A stretch of 64,000 nucleotides of DNA, from NCBI GenBank assembly GCA_964397295.1, contig CAYNJG010000006.1, forward strand, positions 1 through 64,000, written 5' to 3'. A program made the position numbers and the translations under genes. The notes beneath the pieces are model-generated. The model was given only the letters and a program-made list of their open reading frames with translations. It was not told where the DNA came from and did not search any database. The stretch comes from CAYNJG01 sp964397295. Its GTDB lineage: Bacteria > Planctomycetota > Planctomycetia > Pirellulales > Pirellulaceae. Positions 1 through 8,453 of the stretch are shown here, piece by piece; the stretch's first letter is position 1; every line of letters begins with the position of its first letter.

Positions 1-1
1 T

Positions 2-871
2 CCCAAGTTCGATGATGTGTATGCAGGAAAGGAATTTACCAAACCCGCCAATTTCGGCCGGGAGGCTGGCGAGCATTTGTCCGAGCAGAGCAAGCAAGGG
101 CGGCAGTATCCACGTTTTACCGAGTGGAAATATGATACGGACTACGATGGCGAGATGGCCAAGTACTACCAGCAGGTATACGCGATCGATGTTGCTCTCG
201 GAATGATCCGCGAAGAACTCAAAACGCAGGGCATCGCAGATAACACGGTTGTTATTTACACCAGCGACAACGGCTACATTTGTGGAGCCCATGGCTATGG
301 GTCCAAGGTGCTACCGATGGAGGAGTCATCACGCGTACCGCTGATCATCTTTGACCCTCGCACGACCACCGCAGGCAAGCGGCTGCAAAGCTCGGCGCTT
401 ACCGGCAACATCGATTTTGCACCGACCATATTGCAGCTGGCCGGATTGCCCGTGCCTGAAAATATGGACGGCGTGAGTCTGCTTCCGTTGGTGAAGGATC
501 CGGCGGTAGACGTTAGAAAGCAATTGGCGTTCATCAACACCTATGGCGCGCTTCCGACGCACAGTCTGACTGTCTTGACCAAAGAAGAGAAATACACGTA
601 CTGGTGGTATGGCGATTCCAACATGGAGCCGGCCGAGGAGTTGTTCCGTTTAGTCGATGATCCGTTGGAGATGACTAATCTTGCGAGTGACCCCAAGGCA
701 TCTTCTTTGCTTGATTCAATGCGGCAAAAATATGATGCGGAACTAAGTGCTTGGAAAGAGCAAGCAGTGGCTTACAACAACTACCAAAGATACGGCCGAC
801 TCTTTGATCGCACTATTCCTTGGGAACAGAAAGACTTTGTCAAACGACCTCGGGCAGCGGCGAAGAAATAA
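2..871 (+). CDS. type I sulfatase, C-terminal part (5' end outside window)
   Basis: The frame is open from base 2, so the N-terminus, including the catalytic Cys/Ser that matures to formylglycine, lies upstream of the window. What remains is the C-terminal half of an arylsulfatase A-type enzyme. The stretch TSDNG is the usual metal-binding site, followed by HGYGSK and MEESSRVPLI, which match the family's substrate and metal ligands and the typical EESxRVPL block. Such enzymes remove sulfate esters from polysaccharides, usually in the periplasm or outside, and planctomycetes carry many of them. The protein ends in a basic tail. The next gene starts about 140 bases downstream and has its own putative ribosome site, so the two need not be co-transcribed. 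Substrate cannot be told from this fragment. Confidence 0.9.
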   Translation, partial: PKFDDVYAGKEFTKPANFGREAGEHLSEQSKQGRQYPRFTEWKYDTDYDGEMAKYYQQVYAIDVALGMIREELKTQGIADNTVVIYTSDNGYICGAHGYGSKVLPMEESSRVPLIIFDPRTTTAGKRLQSSALTGNIDFAPTILQLAGLPVPENMDGVSLLPLVKDPAVDVRKQLAFINTYGALPTHSLTVLTKEEKYTYWWYGDSNMEPAEELFRLVDDPLEMTNLASDPKASSLLDSMRQKYDAELSAWKEQAVAYNNYQRYGRLFDRTIPWEQKDFVKRPRAAAKK

Positions 872-1013
872 CGACTTCAGACGCGAAACGGATTCTAAGT
901 AGCCGCGTTGCTGACTGCGGCATCTATACGGTCGTTACAAAGTACTTACAAGAAATGCGAAGCATACTTGCTACGATGGAGGACATGGGAACAACTTAAA
1001 GAAAGGCAATGTA

Positions 1014-4000
1014 ATGACGCTTCGCCATGCTGTTTTCTGTCTCGCGATGCTGTGCTCTGGCATCTCTGCTTCGGCCGATGAGGCGACGCGATCTTGCTTT
1101 CGTGATCGCGTTGATAGTCCGCAGGTCGTCGACATCTTACTGAAAGAGGATCTACAACGGCTACACGGTTGGATTAGTGGTCCTAAATCTTTTGCCAATC
1201 AGAAAGCAGAAATCCGCTTCACGGATGCAGCGGGAGAGGAACACAAACCACTGAGTATTTCTGTCAGCGATGACAATACGTTCCAGTGGAACCATGACGA
1301 CGTCGAAGCACGCCGTGTCGAAGTTCGTGTCGGCGATTTGGTGCAAACACATCTCTTTGGCGAAGACCGTCGCGATTCATCTCCACTTGTCGTCCACTAC
1401 GTCGTGGACCGTACGGCCTATCGTCCTGGTGACACGGTGAAGTTCGCCGCGTTCTTGCGACGCGAAACCAAAGACGGTGAATGGGAGCCGGTCCCGCAAA
1501 AATCCGTTACGTGCAAAGTCGTCTCGCAAAGCAAGGCAACCACTGCGGCGACGTTAAACCTCACGTCAGATGACTTTGGGAAGATTAGTGGTGATTTTCA
1601 GTTCACAGACGCTGACATGCTGGACACCTACGAGATTTCAATCGATGAGACGAAAGGGGTTGCTGTAGTTAAGTTGGCTGAGTTTCGAAAGGCGAAAGTT
1701 CGCTTGAACATTGATGCTAAACGCGATGATGACCAACTGCTTGTCGAGTTCCAAGCATTCGATTTTCTCGACAAACCTGTCAGTGGCGAGTCGGTGAGCT
1801 ATACATTGAGTGTCTTGGAAACGCTGCGCAGCTCCGTTTCAAAACCGGCACTCTCAAAGTCACGATTTGCGCTTGCCAAATGGCAACTACCATTCGGACG
1901 ATTTGATCTTTTCGACAGCGATGAGAGTGAAGATTCGGACGACCGATTTCTGCGTCAAGCCGGCCACTTGCTCGTTCCAGGTGTCTCGCGTCCAACTCGA
2001 CTTGCCTTGGCTTCGAGGGCAGGGCAGGCCGAGATTTCGGAAGATGGCAAAGCTTTGCTGAAACTACCGTTACTTGACGAGTGGCTAGGAAAAAAAAGAT
2101 GTGAGGTTGTCGTCACTGGCGTATTGGTTGACGCGAATGGTCGAGAGCAACGATCCACGAAAACGATCTCGCTTGACTCTAATCCGTCCGCAGAACTCGT
2201 GGTGGCTTGCAACAAACGTGACTTTGTCGTGGGTGAGACTATCAAAGTTCGCGTCGAGGCACCCGAGAATATAGAGCTGTCGGATAAATCGACGACCGTC
2301 ATAGCGTTTCAGCTTCAAGCTCCGCGGCACGATCATTTCTCTGGCTATAGCAGCAACGGATATGGGTATGGTGGCTACGGTGGAGGGTACGGTGGCTACG
2401 GCGGCCATTATCTTCCGTATGGAAATGATATCATCGACTTGAATTCGGAAGAGAACAAGAGTCAAAAAGGGTGGAACCTTTTGCATTCGTTTTCCGTGCC
2501 ACGTTCGGCGCAGCGAGTGCTCGAATCGGCTGTGGTCGTGAACGATAACGTGGCTTCCCTGCGTCTAGAAAAGGCGGGAGCTTATCGTCTAGTCGCCATC
2601 GCGCAGCTCGAAGACGGTACCCAATTGCAAAACGAGATTGGGTGTGTCGTTCGAGCGGAGGCCGCTCAGCCAGCGCTGCTGCTCGAACTTGAGGAAACCG
2701 ACATTACCTCCGGTGACAATCTTCGTGGCGATTTGCATTGTCGATTCAACGACGCGCGGATACTCCTAACCATTCGAGATTCAAAAGGAGTGCGGCTGCA
2801 ACGGACGTTGGATGTGAAGGACGGGCACCGCGCGATTGATGAAGTGCTACCACAGAATCTTCGGTATGGGTGCTTAGCCGAAGTTCAGTTTTTGGAAACG
2901 AAGACGCAACTACATTCCGCATCGGAGTATTTTCGAGTCGATCCGCAAGACCGCACGATCCAAATCGAGATTGCTCAAGAAGAACAAGTCAAACCCGGCG
3001 AAGAAACTACGCTCGAAATCAACGTTGATCGCGATGAGGCGGTGGATCTTGTCGTGAGCGTCTTCGACAAGGCGTTGCTCGGAATCGCACATAACCAGAA
3101 TTCGGACGTTCGCGATTTCTTCCTCGCCGACGCTCGTGTACGAAAAGGTAGCGACGCGGAACGACTTCGACGCATGCTCAACGGCATTACGCTCGGTGAA
3201 GCACTTCAGTCATTCCGCGATGCGTTAAACGAAGACGAACAGTTTCACAAGTCATTGAGAGCTGCCAGGCTCAGCCAACAACTCATCCACGCATGCACTG
3301 TGGTATTGCCTCCGGCAGGGGGAGCCGCCCGGCGAGTTCAACTCGACAATCGCAGTCTCGCGATACTGTTGAAGCATTGCGGAGTCAAGATCGCAAGTAT
3401 TTCGCTGACGGACTACTCGAGCTACGTCTTCCACACACCAGACTTTCTTGATCCGGCCCTTTCGGCAAAAGACGTCGCGCTATTCGACCTGATAAGACAC
3501 AACAAGCTTCCATTGCAATATCGATTCGTAGGTAATCGATTAGTGCTGTTGGGATCAAACTGGGGTCGATATGGCGGCTACGGTGGAGGAGGTTACGGAG
3601 GAGGAGGTTACGGCGGAGGCTACGGTGGCGGGGGCTATGGAGGTTTCGTCTCTGGAAATAGCGCAGTCAGCGCGCAAGCCTCAATTATCGCACCGATCGC
3701 AGCGCTTCCGCAAGTCGCGCCGCTAGGGGAAAACTCAAACGGCTCCATCCGGCGTGATTTTTCTGATAGTGCGTTTTGGAATGCGAATGTTCGCACTGAC
3801 GAAAACGGTAAGGCAACAGTGAAGTTCAAGTTGCCAGATTCGCTTACGCATTGGCACGTGTCGGTGACGGCCGTCTCACGAAAAATGCACGTTGGCAGTG
3901 AGACGTCGAGCTTCCGCACTGTAAAACCAGTCATGGTTTGGCCAATGGTTCCTCGTATGTTCACCGCCGGCGACCGCGTCCGCGTCTTCGCGAGCGTACA

Positions 4001-5813
4001 CAATCGAACTGATAAAGAACAAACGATCGAGGCCAACTTAGAAGCGAATCACGGCACGATTCACTCGCCCCAGACTGTATTGGTTACCGTTCCAGCCGAA
4101 AGCAACGCACCGGTCTACTGGGAATATCAACCGTCGATTCCGGGGCAGGTCGAACTGTTGATGTCCGTCAAGGCTCCGGGTGGAAGTGACGGTTCTCTCA
4201 AGCGAATTCCCGTCTCGGACTGCGTGGCGGAAGAATTCGTTACGGCAAGCGGCTTTTTGAAGGAAGTGGCGGAGCTTGAAATCCCCGCGGCCGCCAAGTT
4301 CGACGGCGCCTCGATGAAGGTCACGATGGTTCCTTCACTCGTCGACGACCTGCTTGATTCGCTCGATTACCTGGTCGAGTACCCGCATGGCTGCGTCGAA
4401 CAGACGATGAGTCGATTCCTGCCGGCGCTAACGGTGAAGCAAACGCTGGATCGCATCGATATGCAAGATCCTGCGCTCGATGAGAAACTTCCGGACGTTA
4501 TTTCGGCAGGCGTTAAGCGGTTGTTGGAATTGCAAGGCTCGGACGGCGGGTGGGGATGGCACGGCAACGGCGCGGCTCACGAAATGATGACGCCCTACGC
4601 GATGTACGGATTGTTGCTCGCTCGAGATGCTGGCTATACGATCCCAAACATAGACGTGCTTGCGCGCGGTCAAGATAGGCTGCAGCGTTTCGTTCGCACC
4701 ATGAAGAAAACGAAATTTCCAGCGGACCGTATCTACTGCATGTATGTGTTGTCGCACGCCGATGTCGTCAAACAAAAAGAGCTTGAAGAATGGTGGCAGT
4801 ACATCGACAAACAGCTCAAGGAAGAAAAACTCAGTGACTACGCAATCGCATTGGCACTAGAAATGGCGGTCGAGCAGAAGCAGCATGAACGGTCGGCTCG
4901 ATTGGTTAAGGCACTACACGGCCGAGCGAAAGTACTTAACCATTCGGCGCACTGGACGACTGCGAAATTCTCACGATGGGGCGACGACAAGTTCGAAGTA
5001 ACTGCCGCGGCACTCAAGGCGCTCGTTGCATATGATCCCAACGATCCAATGATCGCACCAACGCTAAACTTTTTTGCTGCAACAAAACGAGGCAAGCAGT
5101 GGAACTCGACAAAAGACACTGCACAGATCATCTACGCGATCTGCGACTATGTGGCAACGCAGGCGGTAGGCGATGCATCGCGAACGGTTGCCTATTCGGT
5201 CAACGAGCAGCCCGCGGTTCGTGTGGAACTGGTACACGGTAAACCGGTTGAAGTTAACGTTCCTGTCGAGCACCTTCGACATGGTAGTAATACTATCCGG
5301 TTCGAAGGACACGCACCGGGCGCGATGTACCGAGCGGTGTTCACTCACATTGAGCGAGAAGATATATCTCGGCAAGAACACGGTCTGAAAGTGCAACGAA
5401 AGTTCTTTCTCGTTGACTTGGCGGCCGGAAAAGAACGTGAACTAGAGCGTGGCGAAACCGTACCGCAGGGTTCGTACATACGCAGCGTGGTCAAGGTGCA
5501 GCACGAATTGAAGCAACGCATGAACTATCTGCTTGTTCAGAACTTCAAGCCGGCCACGTGCGAAATCTTGCCTTGTACAGATTCACGCTTCTCACAGCAA
5601 TCATGTCCGTGTGCACTTCGGGAAGACAAAACAGTTGGCGTTTTCTATCACCACGAAAAAACGCCGGCGCTAGTTACTGATGAGTGTATTCTGCTGGCGG
5701 AATTGGCAGGTAAATATCGCGTCCCGCCGGCGAAGGCTGAACTGATGTACGACACATTAAATCGTGGTCACAGTGCCGATTTTGAATTCACGGTGGCACC
5801 AAAAGTTGATTGA
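1014..5813 (+). CDS. alpha-2-macroglobulin family protein with Gly/Tyr-rich inserts
   Basis: 1599 residues, the usual size for bacterial alpha-2-macroglobulins. A signal peptide (MTLRHAVFCLAMLCSGISASA) is followed by MG-type domains (PGDTVKFAAFLRR near residue 140) and a typical A2M block beginning near residue 915 (DFSDSAFWNANVRTDENG). The thioester motif is intact: HGCVEQ with Cys1127, followed by the helical thioester domain. It is probably a periplasmic protease trap. Two Gly/Tyr-rich tracts lie at residues 449-464 and 853-877. Between about 690 and 930, where family members carry the protease bait region, there is an extra segment. Residues about 775-850 of it have the pattern of an STN/secretin-N-like domain (inference). 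No penicillin-binding protein 1C gene is next to it, unlike the common proteobacterial arrangement. AAAGG at 1002-1006 supports this start. Confidence 0.9.
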   Translation: MTLRHAVFCLAMLCSGISASADEATRSCFRDRVDSPQVVDILLKEDLQRLHGWISGPKSFANQKAEIRFTDAAGEEHKPLSISVSDDNTFQWNHDDVEARRVEVRVGDLVQTHLFGEDRRDSSPLVVHYVVDRTAYRPGDTVKFAAFLRRETKDGEWEPVPQKSVTCKVVSQSKATTAATLNLTSDDFGKISGDFQFTDADMLDTYEISIDETKGVAVVKLAEFRKAKVRLNIDAKRDDDQLLVEFQAFDFLDKPVSGESVSYTLSVLETLRSSVSKPALSKSRFALAKWQLPFGRFDLFDSDESEDSDDRFLRQAGHLLVPGVSRPTRLALASRAGQAEISEDGKALLKLPLLDEWLGKKRCEVVVTGVLVDANGREQRSTKTISLDSNPSAELVVACNKRDFVVGETIKVRVEAPENIELSDKSTTVIAFQLQAPRHDHFSGYSSNGYGYGGYGGGYGGYGGHYLPYGNDIIDLNSEENKSQKGWNLLHSFSVPRSAQRVLESAVVVNDNVASLRLEKAGAYRLVAIAQLEDGTQLQNEIGCVVRAEAAQPALLLELEETDITSGDNLRGDLHCRFNDARILLTIRDSKGVRLQRTLDVKDGHRAIDEVLPQNLRYGCLAEVQFLETKTQLHSASEYFRVDPQDRTIQIEIAQEEQVKPGEETTLEINVDRDEAVDLVVSVFDKALLGIAHNQNSDVRDFFLADARVRKGSDAERLRRMLNGITLGEALQSFRDALNEDEQFHKSLRAARLSQQLIHACTVVLPPAGGAARRVQLDNRSLAILLKHCGVKIASISLTDYSSYVFHTPDFLDPALSAKDVALFDLIRHNKLPLQYRFVGNRLVLLGSNWGRYGGYGGGGYGGGGYGGGYGGGGYGGFVSGNSAVSAQASIIAPIAALPQVAPLGENSNGSIRRDFSDSAFWNANVRTDENGKATVKFKLPDSLTHWHVSVTAVSRKMHVGSETSSFRTVKPVMVWPMVPRMFTAGDRVRVFASVHNRTDKEQTIEANLEANHGTIHSPQTVLVTVPAESNAPVYWEYQPSIPGQVELLMSVKAPGGSDGSLKRIPVSDCVAEEFVTASGFLKEVAELEIPAAAKFDGASMKVTMVPSLVDDLLDSLDYLVEYPHGCVEQTMSRFLPALTVKQTLDRIDMQDPALDEKLPDVISAGVKRLLELQGSDGGWGWHGNGAAHEMMTPYAMYGLLLARDAGYTIPNIDVLARGQDRLQRFVRTMKKTKFPADRIYCMYVLSHADVVKQKELEEWWQYIDKQLKEEKLSDYAIALALEMAVEQKQHERSARLVKALHGRAKVLNHSAHWTTAKFSRWGDDKFEVTAAALKALVAYDPNDPMIAPTLNFFAATKRGKQWNSTKDTAQIIYAICDYVATQAVGDASRTVAYSVNEQPAVRVELVHGKPVEVNVPVEHLRHGSNTIRFEGHAPGAMYRAVFTHIEREDISRQEHGLKVQRKFFLVDLAAGKERELERGETVPQGSYIRSVVKVQHELKQRMNYLLVQNFKPATCEILPCTDSRFSQQSCPCALREDKTVGVFYHHEKTPALVTDECILLAELAGKYRVPPAKAELMYDTLNRGHSADFEFTVAPKVD
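2358..2405 (+). repeat. Gly/Tyr-rich coding repeat 1 in the alpha-2-macroglobulin
   Basis: Sixteen residues made only of Gly and Tyr (residues 449-464), from near-identical GGN and TAY codons. A low-complexity insertion within the MG-domain region. It resembles Gly/Tyr-rich surface or adhesive segments, but its function is unknown. Confidence 0.85.
3570..3644 (+). repeat. Gly/Tyr-rich coding repeat 2 in the alpha-2-macroglobulin
   Basis: Twenty-five residues of only Gly and Tyr (residues 853-877) in irregular YGG/YGGG/YGGGG units, at the C-terminal edge of the putative bait region and just before the conserved A2M block. Confidence 0.85.
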
Positions 5814-5881
5814 GTTCCTCATGCCAAAGTGTTTCGGATTCGTTGCAACGCGGTGTCGGGGCGAGCATGCTGCTAAGTAAG

Positions 5882-6044
5882 TCCGCAAGGTAGCGGAAGG
5901 AAAGCCGCAATTTGGTACTTGCAGTTGTGCAGCCGAAGGGCTACTTTCTTAGCCAAGGTGGAGCAGAATTAATCGAGTTCACCAATCTTTAGGGAAAGCT
6001 ACTGCAAGTACTTGCGTATCTCTCATTTGCCTGTCGTTTTCGAC
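5882..6044 (+). ncRNA. possible structured leader RNA upstream of the PEP-CTERM genes
   Basis: The roughly 300-base gap 5814-6120 contains no credible gene but is rich in pairing. An 11-base perfect inverted repeat (GTACTTGCAGT at 5915-5925, ACTGCAAGTAC at 6001-6011) could close a junction enclosing AGCC-GAAG-GGCT near 5930-5942 and GGTGGA/TTCACC near 5957-5983. Upstream, TCCGC/GCGGA (5882-5897) competes with GCGG/CCGC (5893-5908), so two exclusive folds are possible. Downstream, GTCG-TTTT-CGAC lies near 6033-6044, and a run of eight T begins about 20 bases later. It does not match the c-di-GMP-I riboswitch consensus or any RNA class I recognise. The call is structural inference only. Confidence 0.3.
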
Positions 6045-6120
6045 GGCTGGTTTTCCCACCCCTGATTTTTTTTCGAGTGCACCATGCCTTTTGAGTATTT
6101 GCACCAAGGAAACGCATCCA

Positions 6121-7035
6121 GTGAAATCATTCTTTCGTGCGGTTTTAGCCGCCATTGTAACCTTATTTTTCATCAGTAGCATTCACGCACAAATCATCTT
6201 CACTTCAGAATTAGATTCTGACGCAGGCTGGACGATCGTTGCCGACGACGACACTTCTTACGAATTCGGATTTGATTACAGCGAGTTCGGTATCCCTGCA
6301 AACCCCAACAGTTCGGCTGCGTCAACGACCGGGCTAAGGATGTCCGCGAACATTACCAGCGGAGTTGCATCTGCAATCGCCGCCTCGCCTGATGGAGTCT
6401 CCGTGTCTGGCGATTACCAATTGACAACAGGCTTCTGGCTGAATTTCAATACAAGTGGCGGAACGACCGAATACATCGGCGCATACGTCGGCTACGACAC
6501 GAGCGCATCGCCATTAAACGGCGTAGGTATCCTTGGGGATAGTGACGGCGATTCTGGCTCGGACTACCGCATCTACAATGATGCTGGTGAAGTGCCCAGT
6601 GCTGTACAGGTGGCAGCTCGCAACAATAGCGAAGCAGAGATTTCGGCTGCATTTCCAGGTCAGACAACACCTGAGGCTCAAGGTGATGCAGCGTTGTTCG
6701 ACCCAACAAACGTCATTGTTACGGCACCTGATGGAACGCTTGGTTTTGGCTGGCACACACTGACGATCGATGTGAGCGGTGGCAATGCTGACTTGTCAAT
6801 CGATGGATTCCTTATGGGATCGGTCGATGCGAGCGCAGATCCCGCCGCATTGGAAGGCGGAATTTCACTCGCATTTGCTGACTTGTTTACCTCCGTTTCG
6901 ACGAAACCAGAATTTAGCTTTGGTGTCTTCGATAACGTCACCGTCAGCCAAGTCCCCGAGCCCAATGGGTTTTTGATGAGTATCGTCGGTCTCATGTTCA
7001 TAGGTATCACGCGACGACGACGGTCCTCCAATTAA
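6121..7035 (+). CDS. PEP-CTERM sorted secreted protein, LamG-like body
   Basis: 304 residues from a GTG start chosen because AAGGA (6106-6110) sits ten bases upstream and because it gives a clean signal peptide (VKSFFRAVLAAIVTLFFISSIHA, first residue Met). The longer TTG reading would add ten unlikely residues. The C-terminus is a canonical PEP-CTERM sorting signal: VPEP, a hydrophobic helix, then RRRR. It should therefore be exported and processed by an exosortase, which is not in this window. The body is Asp/Ser/Gly-rich, low in Cys, and resembles beta-sandwich extracellular proteins. It is clearly paralogous to the next gene: both begin with a motif like F.S..D.D.G......DD, then a stretch on IP.APNS, and both share a later block ISLAFADLFTSVS / VSLVFTDIFTSVS. 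Function unknown. Confidence 0.8.
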   Translation: MKSFFRAVLAAIVTLFFISSIHAQIIFTSELDSDAGWTIVADDDTSYEFGFDYSEFGIPANPNSSAASTTGLRMSANITSGVASAIAASPDGVSVSGDYQLTTGFWLNFNTSGGTTEYIGAYVGYDTSASPLNGVGILGDSDGDSGSDYRIYNDAGEVPSAVQVAARNNSEAEISAAFPGQTTPEAQGDAALFDPTNVIVTAPDGTLGFGWHTLTIDVSGGNADLSIDGFLMGSVDASADPAALEGGISLAFADLFTSVSTKPEFSFGVFDNVTVSQVPEPNGFLMSIVGLMFIGITRRRRSSN

Positions 7036-7054
7036 GCAAAGGAATTCAAGAGTT

Positions 7055-8338
7055 ATGAGACGTTCTTCATTTTTCGTATTTGCGTTGCTACTACTCGCGG
7101 CATGGAGTGGGCGAAGTTTTGGGCAGGAGATCCTGTTTCAAACTAGTTTCGACGACGACACCGGAATGATCGCGTTGGCTGATGATGATGCCGAAGCGGA
7201 GTTCAACTATGAATACTTGGACTTCGATGGCATTCCAGAGGCACCGAACTCGGACGCGGTGGACGGTGATCCGAATCGTGGCCTGAGGTTGTCGGCCAAC
7301 ATCCAAGCTGGTGCAATTTCTGCTGTCGCTGTCGCTACCGAGGACTTGAACCTATCGGGCCAGTACACGGTCCAGGTCGACGCTTGGCTGAACTACAACT
7401 TCCCAGCCGGTACTGCTGGCACAACGGAATATGGCGGTTTGGGAGTCGGGCATGATGGAGTGACGCCGAATCTTAGTGGCGCTAGTTTCCTCTACAACAC
7501 CGATGGTGACACTACGACAGACTATCGTTTGTACAAGGACACCACGTTCCAAACGCTTGACTCGGCTCTCTACGCCGTCGAGTCTCTCAACGGTGCCGAC
7601 GAACCGTTCGTCTCGCAGTTTCCTGGTGTCGACATCGCCGAAGTCGTTCCAGAACAGGGCATTGACGGTCAAACCGACGATGGAGTGGGCGGCTTTCGTT
7701 GGATGACGATCGAAGCGGTGATCGACACCGAAGCGATCGGTCTCGGCGATACTGACGATCCTGGGCTCGCCACCTTTTTCCTCACTGACGCGGACTCTGG
7801 CAACACCGTGGAGATTGGAACGATCGACAACAGTGCCAATACCGAGGGTGGCGTTGTGAATATGTCGGGAGACGTTTCATTAGTCTTCACGGATATTTTC
7901 ACATCCGTTTCGAACAATTCCGATCTTAGCTTTGGCTTGTTCGACAACCTAATTGTTAGCAGTGGCGGCGGTGCGATGGACCCGCTCGATTGCAATGGTG
8001 ATGGTTCGGTGACAACCGCAGATATTGCTTGTGCCACCTCAGCTACGATCGCTGATACGTTGACTGCTGTAGAGATTCCGGTCGGTGATCTGGATCTTGA
8101 TGGTACCGTAGCGTTCGCGGACTTCCTCGTTCTTTCGAGTAACTTCGGAAGCGCTGGTGGCGGTTACGCCGACGGTGACATTGATCTCGACGGCACCGTC
8201 GCATTTGCGGACTTTCTGGCACTGTCGCAAAACTTTGGTGTGTCCGGCGTTGGTGCGCAGGCAGTACCTGAGCCGAGCAGCTTGGCGTTGGTTCTTTGCG
8301 GTGCAATGACGTTGGCTTGGCGGCGACGACGAAGTTAA
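7055..8338 (+). CDS. PEP-CTERM protein with dockerin-like EF-hand repeats
   Basis: 427 residues with a signal peptide (ends SFG), about 300 residues homologous to the preceding gene, then three dockerin-type calcium loops: DCNGDGSVTTAD, GDLDLDGTVAFADF and GDIDLDGTVAFADF. The last two are near-identical and each is followed by a LSxNFG helix. It ends in a PEP-CTERM signal (VPEPSSLALVLCGAMTLAW followed by RRRR). This combination is common in planctomycete secreted proteins. The loops may bind calcium or mediate protein-protein contacts. Only 19 bases separate it from its paralogue, and an intrinsic terminator follows, so the two form a bicistronic unit. The dockerin part is an addition the first copy lacks, suggesting domain gain or loss after duplication. 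Confidence 0.85.
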   Translation: MRRSSFFVFALLLLAAWSGRSFGQEILFQTSFDDDTGMIALADDDAEAEFNYEYLDFDGIPEAPNSDAVDGDPNRGLRLSANIQAGAISAVAVATEDLNLSGQYTVQVDAWLNYNFPAGTAGTTEYGGLGVGHDGVTPNLSGASFLYNTDGDTTTDYRLYKDTTFQTLDSALYAVESLNGADEPFVSQFPGVDIAEVVPEQGIDGQTDDGVGGFRWMTIEAVIDTEAIGLGDTDDPGLATFFLTDADSGNTVEIGTIDNSANTEGGVVNMSGDVSLVFTDIFTSVSNNSDLSFGLFDNLIVSSGGGAMDPLDCNGDGSVTTADIACATSATIADTLTAVEIPVGDLDLDGTVAFADFLVLSSNFGSAGGGYADGDIDLDGTVAFADFLALSQNFGVSGVGAQAVPEPSSLALVLCGAMTLAWRRRRS

Positions 8339-8363
8339 TTTGAAAACCACCCGTCAAAAACAG

Positions 8364-8399
8364 AAAAGGCCACAGACTCTTGTTCGTGGCCTTTTTTTG
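8364..8399 (+). terminator. intrinsic terminator after the PEP-CTERM pair
   Basis: Stem AAGGCCAC (8366-8373) pairs with GTGGCCTT (8386-8393) and is followed by a run of T. The minus strand also has a T-rich stretch after the stem, so it may serve the convergent anmK operon as well. Confidence 0.85.
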
Positions 8400-8453
8400 A
8401 TTAATGCCAGATTTCCACGGCGCTAGGATGACCTAGGACACTCGAGGATGACG

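Noticed and set aside
3570..3644. CRISPR-like or tandem DNA repeat
   Set aside because: In-frame Gly/Tyr coding tract of irregular units without spacers.
5814..6120. c-di-GMP-I (GEMM) riboswitch
   Set aside because: Some fragments look alike, but the conserved GCAAA core and the tetraloop/receptor arrangement are missing.
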